A stretch of 64,000 bases of DNA from Parvularcula sp038749595 (GCA_038749595.1 JBCDHW010000002.1:310001-374000); one strand, 5' to 3'; counted from the stretch's first letter, positions 53,059 to 62,224 are shown. A program made the numbers and translations. Notes: generated by a model not told the origin, from the sequence alone.

Positions 53059-53886
53059 CTAGCCGTCGCGCTTCAGCCGGTAGGTCTCCTTCTCGCCAGG
53101 GAAAGCGCGGCTTCTCACGTCCTGTGCATAGTGCTCGGCGGCCTGGTCGACGACGGTCTTAAGATCAGCGTACCGACGGACAAATTTCGGCGTCCAATCG
53201 AACTGACCCAGCATATCCGGCGTCACCAAGATTTGCCCATCACACGCCGCCGAGGCGCCAATACCAATCGTTGGGCAACGGACAACCCTCGTAATCTCTC
53301 GGGCCAGCGCCTCATCCGTGCCCTCAACGACGATCGCGAACGCGCCCGCATCATCGGCCGCCCGCGCTTCGTCGAGGACCGCCTCCCGCTCCGCCGCCGA
53401 CTTGCCTTTTGCCTTGAAGCCGCCGGTCACCAGCGACGCTTGCGGGCGCAAGCCTACATGCGCCATCACCGGCACACCGCGTTCCGTCAGGAAACGGATG
53501 GTTTCCGCCGCATAGGTGCCGCTCTCAATCTTCACCGCGCCGCAGCCAGTTTCGGACAGCACCCGCGTAGCGCTCGCGAAGGCCTGCTCGGCTGAGGCCT
53601 CATAACTGCCAAACGGCAGGTCCACGACGATCAACGCCTGCTTCGCCCCGCGCGCCACCGCCTGACCGTGCAGCACCATCATATTTAGCGTTACGCCAAC
53701 GGTTGACGGTAATCCGTGCACAACCATCCCCACGCTATCGCCGACCAGCAAGACATCGCAGTGGGGGTCCAAAACCGCCGCCGTCGGTGCGTCATAGGCC
53801 GTCAGGCAAACCAGCGGCTCACCGCCCTTCCGTGCACGGACAGACGCAGCGGTCATCGGGCGCCCGCTCGGCTTTTGCGCAGACAT
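53059..53886 (-). CDS. panB: 3-methyl-2-oxobutanoate hydroxymethyltransferase
   Basis: Transfers a hydroxymethyl group from methylene-THF to ketoisovalerate in pantothenate synthesis. The 275 residues show LTAYDAPTAAVLD, the Mg-binding LLVGDSVGMVVHG, DLPFGSYEASAEQA and VKIESG, then HVGLRPQ, all characteristic. ATG 53886 overlaps the terB stop by one base (TGATG); the long upstream extension is rejected. Last gene of apt-terB-panB. No panC is seen nearby. Confidence 0.95.
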   Translation of the reverse strand: MSAQKPSGRPMTAASVRARKGGEPLVCLTAYDAPTAAVLDPHCDVLLVGDSVGMVVHGLPSTVGVTLNMMVLHGQAVARGAKQALIVVDLPFGSYEASAEQAFASATRVLSETGCGAVKIESGTYAAETIRFLTERGVPVMAHVGLRPQASLVTGGFKAKGKSAAEREAVLDEARAADDAGAFAIVVEGTDEALAREITRVVRCPTIGIGASAACDGQILVTPDMLGQFDWTPKFVRRYADLKTVVDQAAEHYAQDVRSRAFPGEKETYRLKRDG

Positions 53887-54326
53887 CAGTGCTTCGCCGG
53901 CCGCAGGGCTTCGGCCTGGGCGCGGGTGAATCCCAGAACATCGCGGATGGATGAAACGAGCACGTTCTCGGACACGTCCTCGCCGTCGCTCTCTACCAGG
54001 CGCCAAACGTGGGTGATCAGGGCCTCTTGATCGTCACGCTCCAGCCCCTTGGCCGCCACCGCGAAGGTCATAAACGAGCGGTGGCCGTTAAACAGCTCCT
54101 CCTCCGCCTCCTGCAGGAGCTCTTTCGCTTCCGGATTGCCAATGTGCAGCAGCTTCATCACCGCCGCGATGGCGATATCGCGCTCCATCTGGGTAAAGCG
54201 GCCGTCGCGATGGGCCGCAGCGATCAACAGGCCCGCTGCCCCCACCTTGGGGTTCACCGACGGGGGCGCCGTGGTGCCGTCGCCGTCCCCGTGGAACAGC
54301 CATTCCGAAAGCTTCGCAATCACCAT
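53886..54326 (-). CDS. TerB family (TerB/DjlA N-terminal-like) protein
   Basis: A 146-residue helical protein with the TerB domain: AAGLLIAAAHRDGRFTQMER, a conserved acidic helix (EEELFNGHRSF), and LVESDGEDVSENVLVSSI with repeated DG motifs that may bind metal. Similar proteins are widespread in alphaproteobacteria without a known function. Four bases downstream of apt and overlapping panB, so part of one transcript. Confidence 0.85.
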   Translation of the reverse strand: MVIAKLSEWLFHGDGDGTTAPPSVNPKVGAAGLLIAAAHRDGRFTQMERDIAIAAVMKLLHIGNPEAKELLQEAEEELFNGHRSFMTFAVAAKGLERDDQEALITHVWRLVESDGEDVSENVLVSSIRDVLGFTRAQAEALRPAKH

Positions 54327-54330
54327 CTGG

Positions 54331-54858
54331 TCAGTCTTCCTGAAACGTTGTCAGCGCGAGGGTCTCGACCCCCAAGTCCGCGAGCTTCGCCCGCCCGGGG
54401 AGCCCCACCAATTCGACCACAAACGCCGCCTGGACAAGCTCCGCCCCCGTCTCCCGGATCAGCTCCACCGAAGCCGCCGCAGTGCCGCCGGTCGCCAGCA
54501 GGTCGTCCACCAGCAGAACCTTGGCGCCACTGCCGACCGCATCGCGGTGGATCTCAACCGTGTCCTCGCCATATTCCAGCGCATAGCTTCGCGCGTAGGT
54601 ATCAGCCGGGAGTTTCCCGGCCTTCCGCACCGGCACAAAGGCGACGTTGAGCCGATCGGCCACCGCCGCTCCAAAGATAAAGCCCCGCGCCTCGATGCCC
54701 GCCACGTGGGTGATGCCCTGGCTTTTATAGGCGTCCGCGAGGGCTCCGCAGGTCGCCTGGAACGCAGTGGGGTCGCCCATCAGCGTGGTCAAATCGCGGA
54801 AGACAATGCCCGGCTTCGGATGATCGGGGATCGCTCGGATTGTGGCCTTAAGGTCCAT
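54331..54858 (-). CDS. apt: Adenine phosphoribosyltransferase
   Basis: Salvages adenine to AMP using PRPP. The 175 residues include IPDHPKPGIVFRD, the PRPP-binding VLLVDDLLATGGTA, IEARGFIFGAAVA and VPVRKAGKLP. It heads the apt-terB-panB operon. The upstream gap to the serine hydrolase stop (about 145 bases) would hold its promoter. Confidence 0.97.
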   Translation of the reverse strand: MDLKATIRAIPDHPKPGIVFRDLTTLMGDPTAFQATCGALADAYKSQGITHVAGIEARGFIFGAAVADRLNVAFVPVRKAGKLPADTYARSYALEYGEDTVEIHRDAVGSGAKVLLVDDLLATGGTAAASVELIRETGAELVQAAFVVELVGLPGRAKLADLGVETLALTTFQED

Positions 54859-55004
54859 TTCGCGGAGCCTCCTGCAGCGGCAAGGTCGGTTGTTCGGCGG
54901 CCGACCCTAGCCGGCGACCGCGCATAGAAACTAGGCCCCCAGAACGCAACGACCAGACGAAAAGTTGCATCGCTTGCGCGCGTCTTGCGCCGGCTTCTGT
55001 CCGG

Positions 55005-56207
55005 TCAGCGGAGCTCCGCTTTCACCTGCTGAAACAGGCGCACAAATTCCGGCACGGCGGCGAAATCGCGATGGCTGCGGTCGGCCGAGACGATGACAAT
55101 CACCACGTTCTCGTCCGGATCGATATGCACCAGCTGGCCATCATAGCCTTGCATGGTCATCGCCCCTTCGTCCCCGCCAATGAGCCAAAAGTGGTGGCCA
55201 TAGCCCAGAAGCCCCTCGCCCGGCGGCGCATGGTCCTCGGTGCCAGCGGTCGCAACGAACGCGGGCCACTCGGGAGGCAGGATTTGCGCGCCGCCGACCC
55301 GTCCGCCCTGGGCATAAAGCTGCCCAAGCTTGGCATAGTCCTCGAGCGTCAGCTGAAGACAACAGTACCCAAGCTCTTTCCCGTCCGCCCCCTGACGATC
55401 CACGAGCCACGTGCCCCCGGTGATGCCCAGGGGCGCGGCAAGTTTCTCATTGAACAGATCAATCAACCGCTTGCCGTAAGCACCCCGCAGGACCGCAGAC
55501 AGCACCTGCGTATCGGTGGAGATATAGTCGAAGACCTCGCCCGGCGCACGCCCGCGCGTGTACTGACGAATGGTCTTATCGACGTCGCGATTGAATAAGA
55601 ACGTGTTGAGGAACAGGTTACGGATATCCGACCCCGGCTCTTCATAGTTCTCGTTGAAATCGATGCCGGACGACATCATCAACAGGTGACGGATCGACGT
55701 CGCGCCATAATCCGTACCCGCATACCCGCTGGCATACTGCCCCGCTTCGTCGTCAAGGCTCGCGATCACGCCTTCCTTCAACGCAATCCCGATCAGGCTG
55801 CTGACCACAGACTTGGCCACGGACCATGACGTGAACTGATCATCCGCACGCGCCTCACCGAAATACTCTTCGTAGACGACCTTGCGGTCTTTGAGGACAT
55901 AGATGCCCTGCACGTTCCGCTGGGTAACATAGTCATCCAGCGTCCGCTCCGTCCCATCCCAGGTCCAGGTGAAATCGATCGGTCGTTCATCGCGCGCGAA
56001 CGTGGTTGGTTGCGCAGCCGGGCGCACCGCTCGCGACGGATAGATCGACGGCATCATCCGGTACGCGGGGCGCCGGTCAGGCGCCTCGGAAAACGCGATC
56101 ACTTCCCGCGGTGAAAACTCCGAGCCCGGACGAAAATACCACCACGCTGCCGCAAGCGCGGCCAGGATGACAACGACCACCAGCGGTCGCAAAAGCGCTT
56201 TCATCAT
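55005..56207 (-). CDS. Serine hydrolase of the beta-lactamase class C / PBP4* family
   Basis: A 400-residue protein with an N-terminal signal anchor (about 8-24). The serine hydrolase domain has SxxK at SVAK (Ser129, Lys132), the YxS/N motif in FDYISTD (Tyr228, Ser230), and a late GYGHHFW segment where the third motif (normally HxG/KTG) lies. Related enzymes include esterases and D-amino peptidases; the physiological substrate is unknown. It is downstream of COQ9 on the same strand (33-base gap), possibly co-transcribed. Confidence 0.88.
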   Translation of the reverse strand: MMKALLRPLVVVVILAALAAAWWYFRPGSEFSPREVIAFSEAPDRRPAYRMMPSIYPSRAVRPAAQPTTFARDERPIDFTWTWDGTERTLDDYVTQRNVQGIYVLKDRKVVYEEYFGEARADDQFTSWSVAKSVVSSLIGIALKEGVIASLDDEAGQYASGYAGTDYGATSIRHLLMMSSGIDFNENYEEPGSDIRNLFLNTFLFNRDVDKTIRQYTRGRAPGEVFDYISTDTQVLSAVLRGAYGKRLIDLFNEKLAAPLGITGGTWLVDRQGADGKELGYCCLQLTLEDYAKLGQLYAQGGRVGGAQILPPEWPAFVATAGTEDHAPPGEGLLGYGHHFWLIGGDEGAMTMQGYDGQLVHIDPDENVVIVIVSADRSHRDFAAVPEFVRLFQQVKAELR

Positions 56208-56240
56208 ATGCGGCCTCCCCCGCGCGAAAATCCAACCCGC

Positions 56241-56957
56241 CTAGGACGCGGACGATCCCGATCCATAGCGGATGCGGCCAAGAAAGTTGACGATCGAAAC
56301 CGGATCCGGGGTCACCTTTTGGACCTGCGCTTTGAACTTCTCAAACTGCATCAGGTTGCCCATCCGCGCATCGAGAAACGCCCAGGTCTCGGCATAAGGG
56401 TCCTCCGCCGCAGCATCGCCCTGGGTGGCGAACCAGTGGCTCAGCGTCGCCGTATAGATCGCGCTCAAAGTCGCGCGCTTGGTGTACCAATTGAAGTCGG
56501 TGCTCTTGTCGTCAATCGCCCGCCACATCGTATCGGCCGTCTGGAACAACAGCTTCGCGCCCAGGCGCCCGTGGATCGGCAGGGCCAGCGTCGACCCCGC
56601 CCGGCGCGCGGCCTCTCGGTTCCAGTCCAGCTGCTCAATCCGCTGCCGGACCAGCCAGGTGATCCGCTTTGTAATCCCGTGGGGCTTCGGGTTCAGCGCC
56701 TCAAACGCTGCGACCATCGCCGCGTCCTCGGTTTCCGACCACAGCGCCAAGGCATCGGCAACGCCCCGCGGGAACAGCCGTTGTACGGTGCCGCTGGCGA
56801 TCTCGTCCTGGCCCAGGCCCGCCGTCCGCGCGGCCTTCGTCAGCGCCTGGTCCGTGAAGCCATCGAACGCAGCGTCGCCGAGCAGCACATCCAGAATATC
56901 CCGGCGCAGCGCTTCGTCTGCTCCATTGCTCTCGCGGTTTGGTATCTCATCAGCCAT
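56241..56957 (-). CDS. COQ9 family ubiquinone biosynthesis accessory protein
   Basis: A 238-residue TetR-like-fold lipid-binding protein that assists ubiquinone biosynthesis (family also named rpsU-divergently transcribed protein). The hallmark C-terminal segment DKSTDFNWYTKRATLSAIYT is present, after GITKRITWLVRQR. ATG 56957 follows GGGGTGATC; the upstream ATG is less likely. Gene order divergent from rpsU is exactly the family's usual context. UbiG is also in this window. Confidence 0.93.
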   Translation of the reverse strand: MADEIPNRESNGADEALRRDILDVLLGDAAFDGFTDQALTKAARTAGLGQDEIASGTVQRLFPRGVADALALWSETEDAAMVAAFEALNPKPHGITKRITWLVRQRIEQLDWNREAARRAGSTLALPIHGRLGAKLLFQTADTMWRAIDDKSTDFNWYTKRATLSAIYTATLSHWFATQGDAAAEDPYAETWAFLDARMGNLMQFEKFKAQVQKVTPDPVSIVNFLGRIRYGSGSSAS

Positions 56958-57055
56958 GATCACCCCATATTCCCTGGCATCGCATCTCGACAAGCGGCGG
57001 TTTGTCCGTTATGCGGCGCACTTTCGCTGACAACCCCGCATGAGGAGTGAGACCC

Positions 57056-57265
57056 ATCGTTAACATCGTTGTGCGCGACAATAATGTCGAGCAAGCCCTA
57101 CGCGCCCTGAAGAAGAAGATGCAGCGCGAGGGGACCTTCCGTGAGATGAAAGCCCGTAAGTTTTACGAAAAACCTTCGGAGAAACGCGCTCGCCAAAAGG
57201 CTGAAGCCGTTCGCCGAGCGCGCAAGCTGCAGCGCAAGAAGATGCAGCGCGAAGGGCTGATCTAA
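57056..57265 (+). CDS. rpsU: 30S ribosomal protein S21, apparently starting at ATC
   Basis: The basic product (VRDNNVEQALRALKKKMQRE through YEKPSEKRARQKAEAVRR) is S21. Family N-termini of the MVQIxVRDN type align with codons starting at ATC 57056 (I-V-N-I-V-V-R-D-N). AGGAG (57043-57047) lies eight bases before this ATC, an ideal spacing. The only canonical codon in frame is GTG 57047, which overlaps the Shine-Dalgarno itself; another GTG at 57071 would cut into the conserved part. Either ATC initiates, GTG is used, or one base is wrong. Followed by a terminator and divergent from COQ9. Confidence 0.93.
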   Translation: MVNIVVRDNNVEQALRALKKKMQREGTFREMKARKFYEKPSEKRARQKAEAVRRARKLQRKKMQREGLI

Positions 57266-57298
57266 ACGGTCACCGCGTCAGCGAAAATTCGATCAGCG

Positions 57299-57330
57299 AA
57301 GCCGCCCAGGAGTCCCTGCGGCGGCTTTTT
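57299..57330 (+). terminator. Rho-independent terminator of rpsU
   Basis: AAGCCGCC (57299-57306) pairs with GGCGGCTT (57320-57327), followed by T run to 57330. About 35 bases after the stop. Confidence 0.85.
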
Positions 57331-57458
57331 GCTGTGCGCAGCGACGCTTCAAAAGCGCGATGGGTCTGCGCAGAGCGTTGGCGCCGAGGCGTTAAGACCA
57401 ATGCCATCAGCATCGCGCGCGACCCCTCGGACGCCTTCGACCTTGGACCGACCAGCAC

Positions 57459-57489
57459 AAAAAAAGACCGCGCCTGAAGGACGCGGTCT
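57459..57489 (-). terminator. Rho-independent terminator of the minus-strand VPxPA-CTERM gene
   Basis: On the minus strand AGACCGCG (57489-57482) pairs with CGCGGTCT (57472-57465), followed by a run of T to 57459. It lies about 30 bases after the stop at 57521. Confidence 0.87.
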
Positions 57490-57520
57490 CGAACTCAAAG
57501 CGCTCTAAGCGCGGAAGAGC

Positions 57521-58288
57521 TTACTTCTTCGCGGCGCGACTACGCATTGCGAAGCCAGCCAGTGCCGGAGCGAACAGGAATGCTGCTGCCGGAACCGGAA
57601 CTTCGGGGAGCGTGTCTTCGTCAACGAGTGCCCAACGGACGTTACCGCCAGCGACGAGAACTTCGCCGAGGCCGTTGCCCCAGAACGAAACCGTCGTGAA
57701 GCTGTCGGTGTCATCAAACGCAGCGACGAAGATCTCGAACACGTCGAAGCCAACGCCTGGATCTTGCGACGGGAAGAGACCTTGGCTGGTGTCGTCGGCC
57801 GAAGCCACGAGGATCGGCGTACCGCCATCGAACGAGATGTAAAGCTCGGTCACAGGGTCAGTACAGCAGGTTGCCCAGTCACCAACTTCAAAGCCAACCG
57901 AGTTCACGGCGTCGTCAAAGGTCAGCGTGAAGCCTGAACCAAAATAATCTTCCGGCTCATCGCGCACACCGCTGCCGAAAAAGTCGTCACCGACGGTTGC
58001 TGGGTCGATGCTGACAACCTGGCCCGAAAGCGTGCCGTAGGTCGAAAAGAAGACGGTGCCGCCGTCGTTGTTGGTAATCGTGAACGGACCTGCATCGACA
58101 GACATGCCACTGGCGAGGCCAGCGAGGGTCAGTTCGTTGACCGTTGCGCCCGTGCCGGTGACGGTGCTGTCGAACGACGCGCGTCCGCCAGCAACGTCAT
58201 CAAAAACGGTGACGATGGTTGCATTTGCCGACGATGCGACGGCCAATGCCATTGCGCCGGCGACGCCGGCAAGCGTGAGTTTCTTCAT
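57521..58288 (-). CDS. VPxPA-CTERM sorting-domain protein
   Basis: A 255-residue secreted protein: signal peptide (MKKLTLAGVAG, ending SANA), a beta-rich mature domain, and the tail EVPVPAAAFLFAPALAGFAM with an RSRAAKK end. The mature domain has a Cys pair in DWATCCTDP and resembles PEP-CTERM carbohydrate-binding-like sandwiches (FTLTFDDAVNSVGFEVGDW). GAGGGGGACTACC precedes ATG 58288; the upstream frame is rejected. Predicted exosortase substrate in the envelope. Confidence 0.85.
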   Translation of the reverse strand: MKKLTLAGVAGAMALAVASSANATIVTVFDDVAGGRASFDSTVTGTGATVNELTLAGLASGMSVDAGPFTITNNDGGTVFFSTYGTLSGQVVSIDPATVGDDFFGSGVRDEPEDYFGSGFTLTFDDAVNSVGFEVGDWATCCTDPVTELYISFDGGTPILVASADDTSQGLFPSQDPGVGFDVFEIFVAAFDDTDSFTTVSFWGNGLGEVLVAGGNVRWALVDEDTLPEVPVPAAAFLFAPALAGFAMRSRAAKK

Positions 58289-58464
58289 GGTAGTCCCCCT
58301 CAGTGAGACAAGTTGCACAAACAGGCGCGCGTGATCGGTAATACCTCTCCCTCGCCCATTCCCGAGATAGGACACCCTTTACGGAATGTAAACCATCATC
58401 AAACGTTTCTGTCGCAGTTAAGTGATTTTATCCGCCGATCGTGTCCCAGAACGAGCGGACTCAT

Positions 58465-59451
58465 TCACTCCCGTCCGTGGTGCGCCGCAATCGTCGCCTC
58501 ATCAAAGCGCAGAAACCGCGCAGCATTGTCATACAGGATCGCCCGCTTCTGCTGCTCGGTCAGAAACGGCGCGTCTTCAATCGCCGCAAGGGCAGGCTCG
58601 ATCAGGCCGGGCCAGTTCATTCCATCGGAACCGAACATCAGCCGGTAGCCGTGCCCCGCCTCGATAAACATCTCCAAAACCCGCCAAAAGTGGGCGCGCC
58701 CGTGCATCCATGACGCCCCGCCGATATCGATGAAGACATTTGGGTAAATCGACAGGATCCCGATCGCCTCATCGTAAAATGGCTCCCCCATGTGCATGAT
58801 CCCGATGCGCAGCGTCGGATGGCGCAGCAGAATTTCCTCAAGCAGAGCCGGATTGCTGTGGCTCAAGCGATAAGCGGGGAAAAACGCAGCGGCACGCGGT
58901 GGTCCATAACCCATATGGATCAAGGCCGGGACATCGGCCTCGGCCGCCATCGCCCAATAGGGAGCCATCCGGTCATCCAAGGGGCCAATCCCCGCGTACT
59001 GGTTCGAAATCTCGCCGAGGGACATAAACGGGCCATCCTTGAAAAGCTTGGCGTAATCCTCCGGCGTCAACGGATCGCGCCCGATGCGCAGCTGTAACCC
59101 GGGCAAGAAATGCTCGGGCGCAGCCGCATGCCACGCCAGAACACGGTCGGCAGGACCAGACAGAACGCCGATGATGTTGCGGCGTCTGACAATTTCGATG
59201 GTCTGGCTCAGGACGGCATCGTCGGTCGGCGCGCCAAAGATGGGGTCATCACAGCGCGGCGCCGACGCGAACTGCTGGCCCCACGGGACCGCAGGATCCC
59301 GCGGCGGCAATCGAAGCATCACATTCGGACAAATCGGCATGCCCGGCGGGCCATTATCGTCGGCTCTCGACGTGTGGATATGCACATCGATGATCGGCAG
59401 CGGCGGAGTCTCCGCGCCGGTGGCCAGCAGTGCTACGAGCAATCCGAGCAT
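58465..59451 (-). CDS. Amidohydrolase-family (TIM-barrel metal hydrolase) secreted protein
   Basis: A 328-residue protein with a short signal peptide (about 1-14) and an amidohydrolase_2-type barrel: metal motif DVHIHTS, then LIHMGYG, IMHMGEPFYDE and the late GSDGMNWPG Asp. These match a decarboxylase/lactonase-like barrel, substrate unknown. GGGAGGGAG precedes ATG 59451, so the longer frame is rejected. Divergent from the pirin gene. Confidence 0.82.
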   Translation of the reverse strand: MLGLLVALLATGAETPPLPIIDVHIHTSRADDNGPPGMPICPNVMLRLPPRDPAVPWGQQFASAPRCDDPIFGAPTDDAVLSQTIEIVRRRNIIGVLSGPADRVLAWHAAAPEHFLPGLQLRIGRDPLTPEDYAKLFKDGPFMSLGEISNQYAGIGPLDDRMAPYWAMAAEADVPALIHMGYGPPRAAAFFPAYRLSHSNPALLEEILLRHPTLRIGIMHMGEPFYDEAIGILSIYPNVFIDIGGASWMHGRAHFWRVLEMFIEAGHGYRLMFGSDGMNWPGLIEPALAAIEDAPFLTEQQKRAILYDNAARFLRFDEATIAAHHGRE

Positions 59452-59628
59452 CGTGCTCCCTCCCCAAGTCGCCCTAGCGCGCAAGCTAAGCGTAAATGTC
59501 TCCGGCAGCACGCAGAACACTCAGCGTGTCTTTTGCGCTCATCGCTCGGCACTTTTGCGTCGACGCGTGATTGTTGTGCCCCGCCTGCGTTGCAACCTTT
59601 GTCCGGACACAAAGCACGGGAGGTTCTG

Positions 59629-60369
59629 ATGCTTCAGACACAAACGACCGCTCAGCAAACCCTGGCCACGCCGCTTCTCCGGCGCGCAGAGGATCGCGGC
59701 CACGCCAACCACGGCTGGCTGCGTTCCGCACACACGTTCAGCTTCGCAAGCTTCTATGATCCCAAATGGATGGGGTTCGCCGGCCTGCGGGTGATCAACG
59801 ACGATGAAGTGGCAGGCGGCGCCGGGTTCCCCGCCCACCCGCACGAGAACTTCGAGATCTTCTCCTACGTCCTCGAAGGCGCACTCGAGCACAAAGACTC
59901 GATGGGCAACGGCTCGGTCGTGAAGGCTGGCGGCGTCCAGTACATGACCGCGGGCACAGGCGTGCGGCACTCGGAGTATAATCCGAGCCGGGATGAACGC
60001 GTGCGGTTCCTGCAAATCTGGCTGGAGCCAAAGGTGCAAGGCGCCAAGCCGAGCTACCAAACGCTGGACATCAAGCCTGAGGACAAAGACGGCAAGCTCG
60101 CCCTCTTTTTGTCTGAAGACGGACGCGACGGCTCGATCACGACAATCGCCGGGGCCGACGCCTTCGCGGCAACACTCTCGGGACCGCAAGCGATCAGCTT
60201 CGACTTGCGTCCAGGACGCAAAGGCTGGCTGCAAGTCGCGAAGGGTGCATTGTCCGTCAACGGCGTGGACCTTAGGCGCGGTGACGGCCTCGCCTTCACC
60301 GACCCCGGCGAGATCGTGATGGCCGACGGCGAAGACGCCGAGATCATCCTCTTCGACCTCGAAGCCTAA
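59629..60369 (+). CDS. Pirin family cupin protein
   Basis: A 246-residue bicupin. The N-terminal metal-binding cupin shows HTFSFASFYDP, FPAHPHENFEIFSYVLEG and GVRHSEYNPS, which carry the His/Glu ligands. The second cupin domain is degenerate. Pirins of this type can have quercetinase activity; the physiological role is unknown. GGGAGG precedes ATG 59629. Followed by a long stem-loop. Confidence 0.92.
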   Translation: MLQTQTTAQQTLATPLLRRAEDRGHANHGWLRSAHTFSFASFYDPKWMGFAGLRVINDDEVAGGAGFPAHPHENFEIFSYVLEGALEHKDSMGNGSVVKAGGVQYMTAGTGVRHSEYNPSRDERVRFLQIWLEPKVQGAKPSYQTLDIKPEDKDGKLALFLSEDGRDGSITTIAGADAFAATLSGPQAISFDLRPGRKGWLQVAKGALSVNGVDLRRGDGLAFTDPGEIVMADGEDAEIILFDLEA

Positions 60370-60377
60370 CCAACAAC

Positions 60378-60412
60378 CCCTCCCGATGCCCACCTCAGCG
60401 GCATTGGGAGGG
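60378..60412. terminator. 13-bp stem-loop after the pirin gene
   Basis: CCCTCCCGATGCC (60378-60390) pairs with GGCATTGGGAGGG (60400-60412), with one G-T pair and a 9-base loop. No T-run follows, so it may be a transcript-end stabiliser or factor-assisted terminator. Confidence 0.6.
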
Positions 60413-60517
60413 CCTCGTTGATGCGTGAATAAAAGATAGAACGTACACAGATGGGCTAATACGCCTTCAGAGCGGCCTTGGAACAGCGCTCACAGCCAAA
60501 GGCTTTTGCTCAGCGTT

Positions 60518-61273
60518 CTAAAACTGAAACCCGATCGACGCGCTGAGTAACGTGTCCGTCCGCTCACGCCCTGACGGCGGATTGGTATTGTGGGTCACCT
60601 CATAGCTCATCCGTGAGCTGATCTTATCGGTGAGGTCCGTCTTCAACGCCACCCGGCTGGCCGCCGTGCTGTTGGTCTCACTCGCGGTTCCGTCAAAGCT
60701 CTGCTCGAACGTGACATTCTCCCGCAGCACTTGCGTATAATTTTGCCCGAGAAACACAGCGAAGTTCGTTTCGTCCATCACAAAGGTGGCAGGCACAGGG
60801 TCCGGCCGTGCCCTGCGCAAGAACTGAACACCTGGACCGATCAGTACAGAGAATGTTCGCGCATCACTTTCGGCGAAGGCATGACCAAAACCGCCGCCAA
60901 GAAAAGCCTGCCGGTCGAAACCAGAGAACTGGTCTTCTTCGTACCGCGCACGGCCGTAGAAAAAGCTCCGTTCACCCGCATTGACCTCAAGCCGATACTG
61001 CGTGTGCCAACGGTTCTGCGTCACATCGCGTTGCTCAACACCATCGCGCACTAACGTCGCTTGGGTGAAGTTGCCGCTGGCATCAAACGCATGGGTGAGC
61101 GCGCCAAAGGTCCGCGCTGCGGTAAAACGGCCGCCCACCACCGTGTTGTTGGTGTTCCCCGACGCGGACGCACCATTGAACTGGATGGACCCCGTCCATT
61201 TCTCCTTGCTCTCTTTGATATCGGAGAACTGGAGTAAAGACGACGCGGCGACTGGGATGACAAGATCGATCAT
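60518..61273 (-). CDS. DUF481 family putative outer-membrane protein
   Basis: A 251-residue protein. The region after the N-terminus (EKWTGSIQFNGASASGNTNN) is the DUF481 opening. Alternating strands, Tyr/Arg-rich turns and a final Phe (LSASIGFQF) fit an outer-membrane beta barrel related to salt-induced YdiY. ATG 61273 is the only good start, but the leader (MIDLVIPVAASSLLQFS) is short and lacks basic residues, so the signal peptide is atypical. Divergent from the SDR gene. Confidence 0.82.
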   Translation of the reverse strand: MIDLVIPVAASSLLQFSDIKESKEKWTGSIQFNGASASGNTNNTVVGGRFTAARTFGALTHAFDASGNFTQATLVRDGVEQRDVTQNRWHTQYRLEVNAGERSFFYGRARYEEDQFSGFDRQAFLGGGFGHAFAESDARTFSVLIGPGVQFLRRARPDPVPATFVMDETNFAVFLGQNYTQVLRENVTFEQSFDGTASETNSTAASRVALKTDLTDKISSRMSYEVTHNTNPPSGRERTDTLLSASIGFQF

Positions 61274-61432
61274 TGCGCGCCCGCACTGCCACCCGAGCCT
61301 TAATGATCTGCTAATTGAGGTTAACGCGGGCGGAGAGATTGCATCCCGCCAGGAGCCTTGCGCAGCAACGCGGTTGCAAATGCCGGTGCGGATGCTCCAG
61401 CCTGGCAAAGACGAAAAATGGAGGCCGCCCTT

Positions 61433-62212
61433 ATGGCCAAAACTGCGCTCATAACCGGTGCGTCGAGCGGCATCGGACGGTGCTTTGCCGAAATCCACGC
61501 CAAGAAAGGCGGCGACGTCATTCTCGTGGCGCGGAGCGGCGATAAACTCGAGGCGCTCAAGCAAGAGCTCGAGTCCAAGCACAAGATCAAAGCCCACGTG
61601 CTGGTCCAGGACCTTGCCGATCCCGCATCGCCGCAGCGCATCTTCGACGCCACCGAGCGGGCGAACATGCCGGTCGAGTACCTCATCAACAATGCAGGCT
61701 TTGGCGGCCTGGGTCTCTTCCATGAGCGGGAGTGGCAAGCCGACCGCGCCATGATCGAGGTGAACATCATCGCGCTGTCGGCGCTGACCCGGCTCTACCT
61801 TCCCGGGATGGTCAGCCGAGGTCAGGGACGCATACTGAACGTGTCATCGACGGCGGGCGAACTGCCCGGACCCCTCCAAGCTGTCTACTTCGCGACAAAA
61901 GCTTACGTCACATCGTTCAGCAACGCGCTTTGGGAAGAAGTCCGCGGCACGGGCGTTACCGTCACAGCTCTCCTGCCCGGAGCGACGGAGACAGGCTTTG
62001 CCGGAACCTCAGGCATGGAGAATTCACCCCTGTTCCAGGGCGCCGTGCCACCCATGGGTGTGGCCAAGGCGGGCTATAAAGCAATGATGCGCGGTAAACT
62101 GAACGTCATCGCTGGCGTGCCCTTCGCCCGGCGGATCGTTTATGCGCTCGCACCGCTGCTGCCCAAGAAGATGCTGCTCAAACAAGTCCGTAAGGTTCAG
62201 GAAACGCAATAG
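61433..62212 (+). CDS. Short-chain dehydrogenase/reductase (DltE/SadH-like)
   Basis: A 259-residue SDR with TGASSGIG, NNAGFGG, NVSSTAGELPG and the catalytic YFATK (Tyr and Lys). The Phe in place of the usual residue within YxxxK spacing is normal. The C-terminal hydrophobic end (AGVPFARRIVYALAPLLPKK) suggests membrane association, as in related enzymes. GGAGG precedes ATG 61433 by eight bases; the longer frame is rejected. It converges on the MAPEG gene. Confidence 0.9.
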   Translation: MAKTALITGASSGIGRCFAEIHAKKGGDVILVARSGDKLEALKQELESKHKIKAHVLVQDLADPASPQRIFDATERANMPVEYLINNAGFGGLGLFHEREWQADRAMIEVNIIALSALTRLYLPGMVSRGQGRILNVSSTAGELPGPLQAVYFATKAYVTSFSNALWEEVRGTGVTVTALLPGATETGFAGTSGMENSPLFQGAVPPMGVAKAGYKAMMRGKLNVIAGVPFARRIVYALAPLLPKKMLLKQVRKVQETQ

Positions 62213-62224
62213 CTTCCCGCGCTC

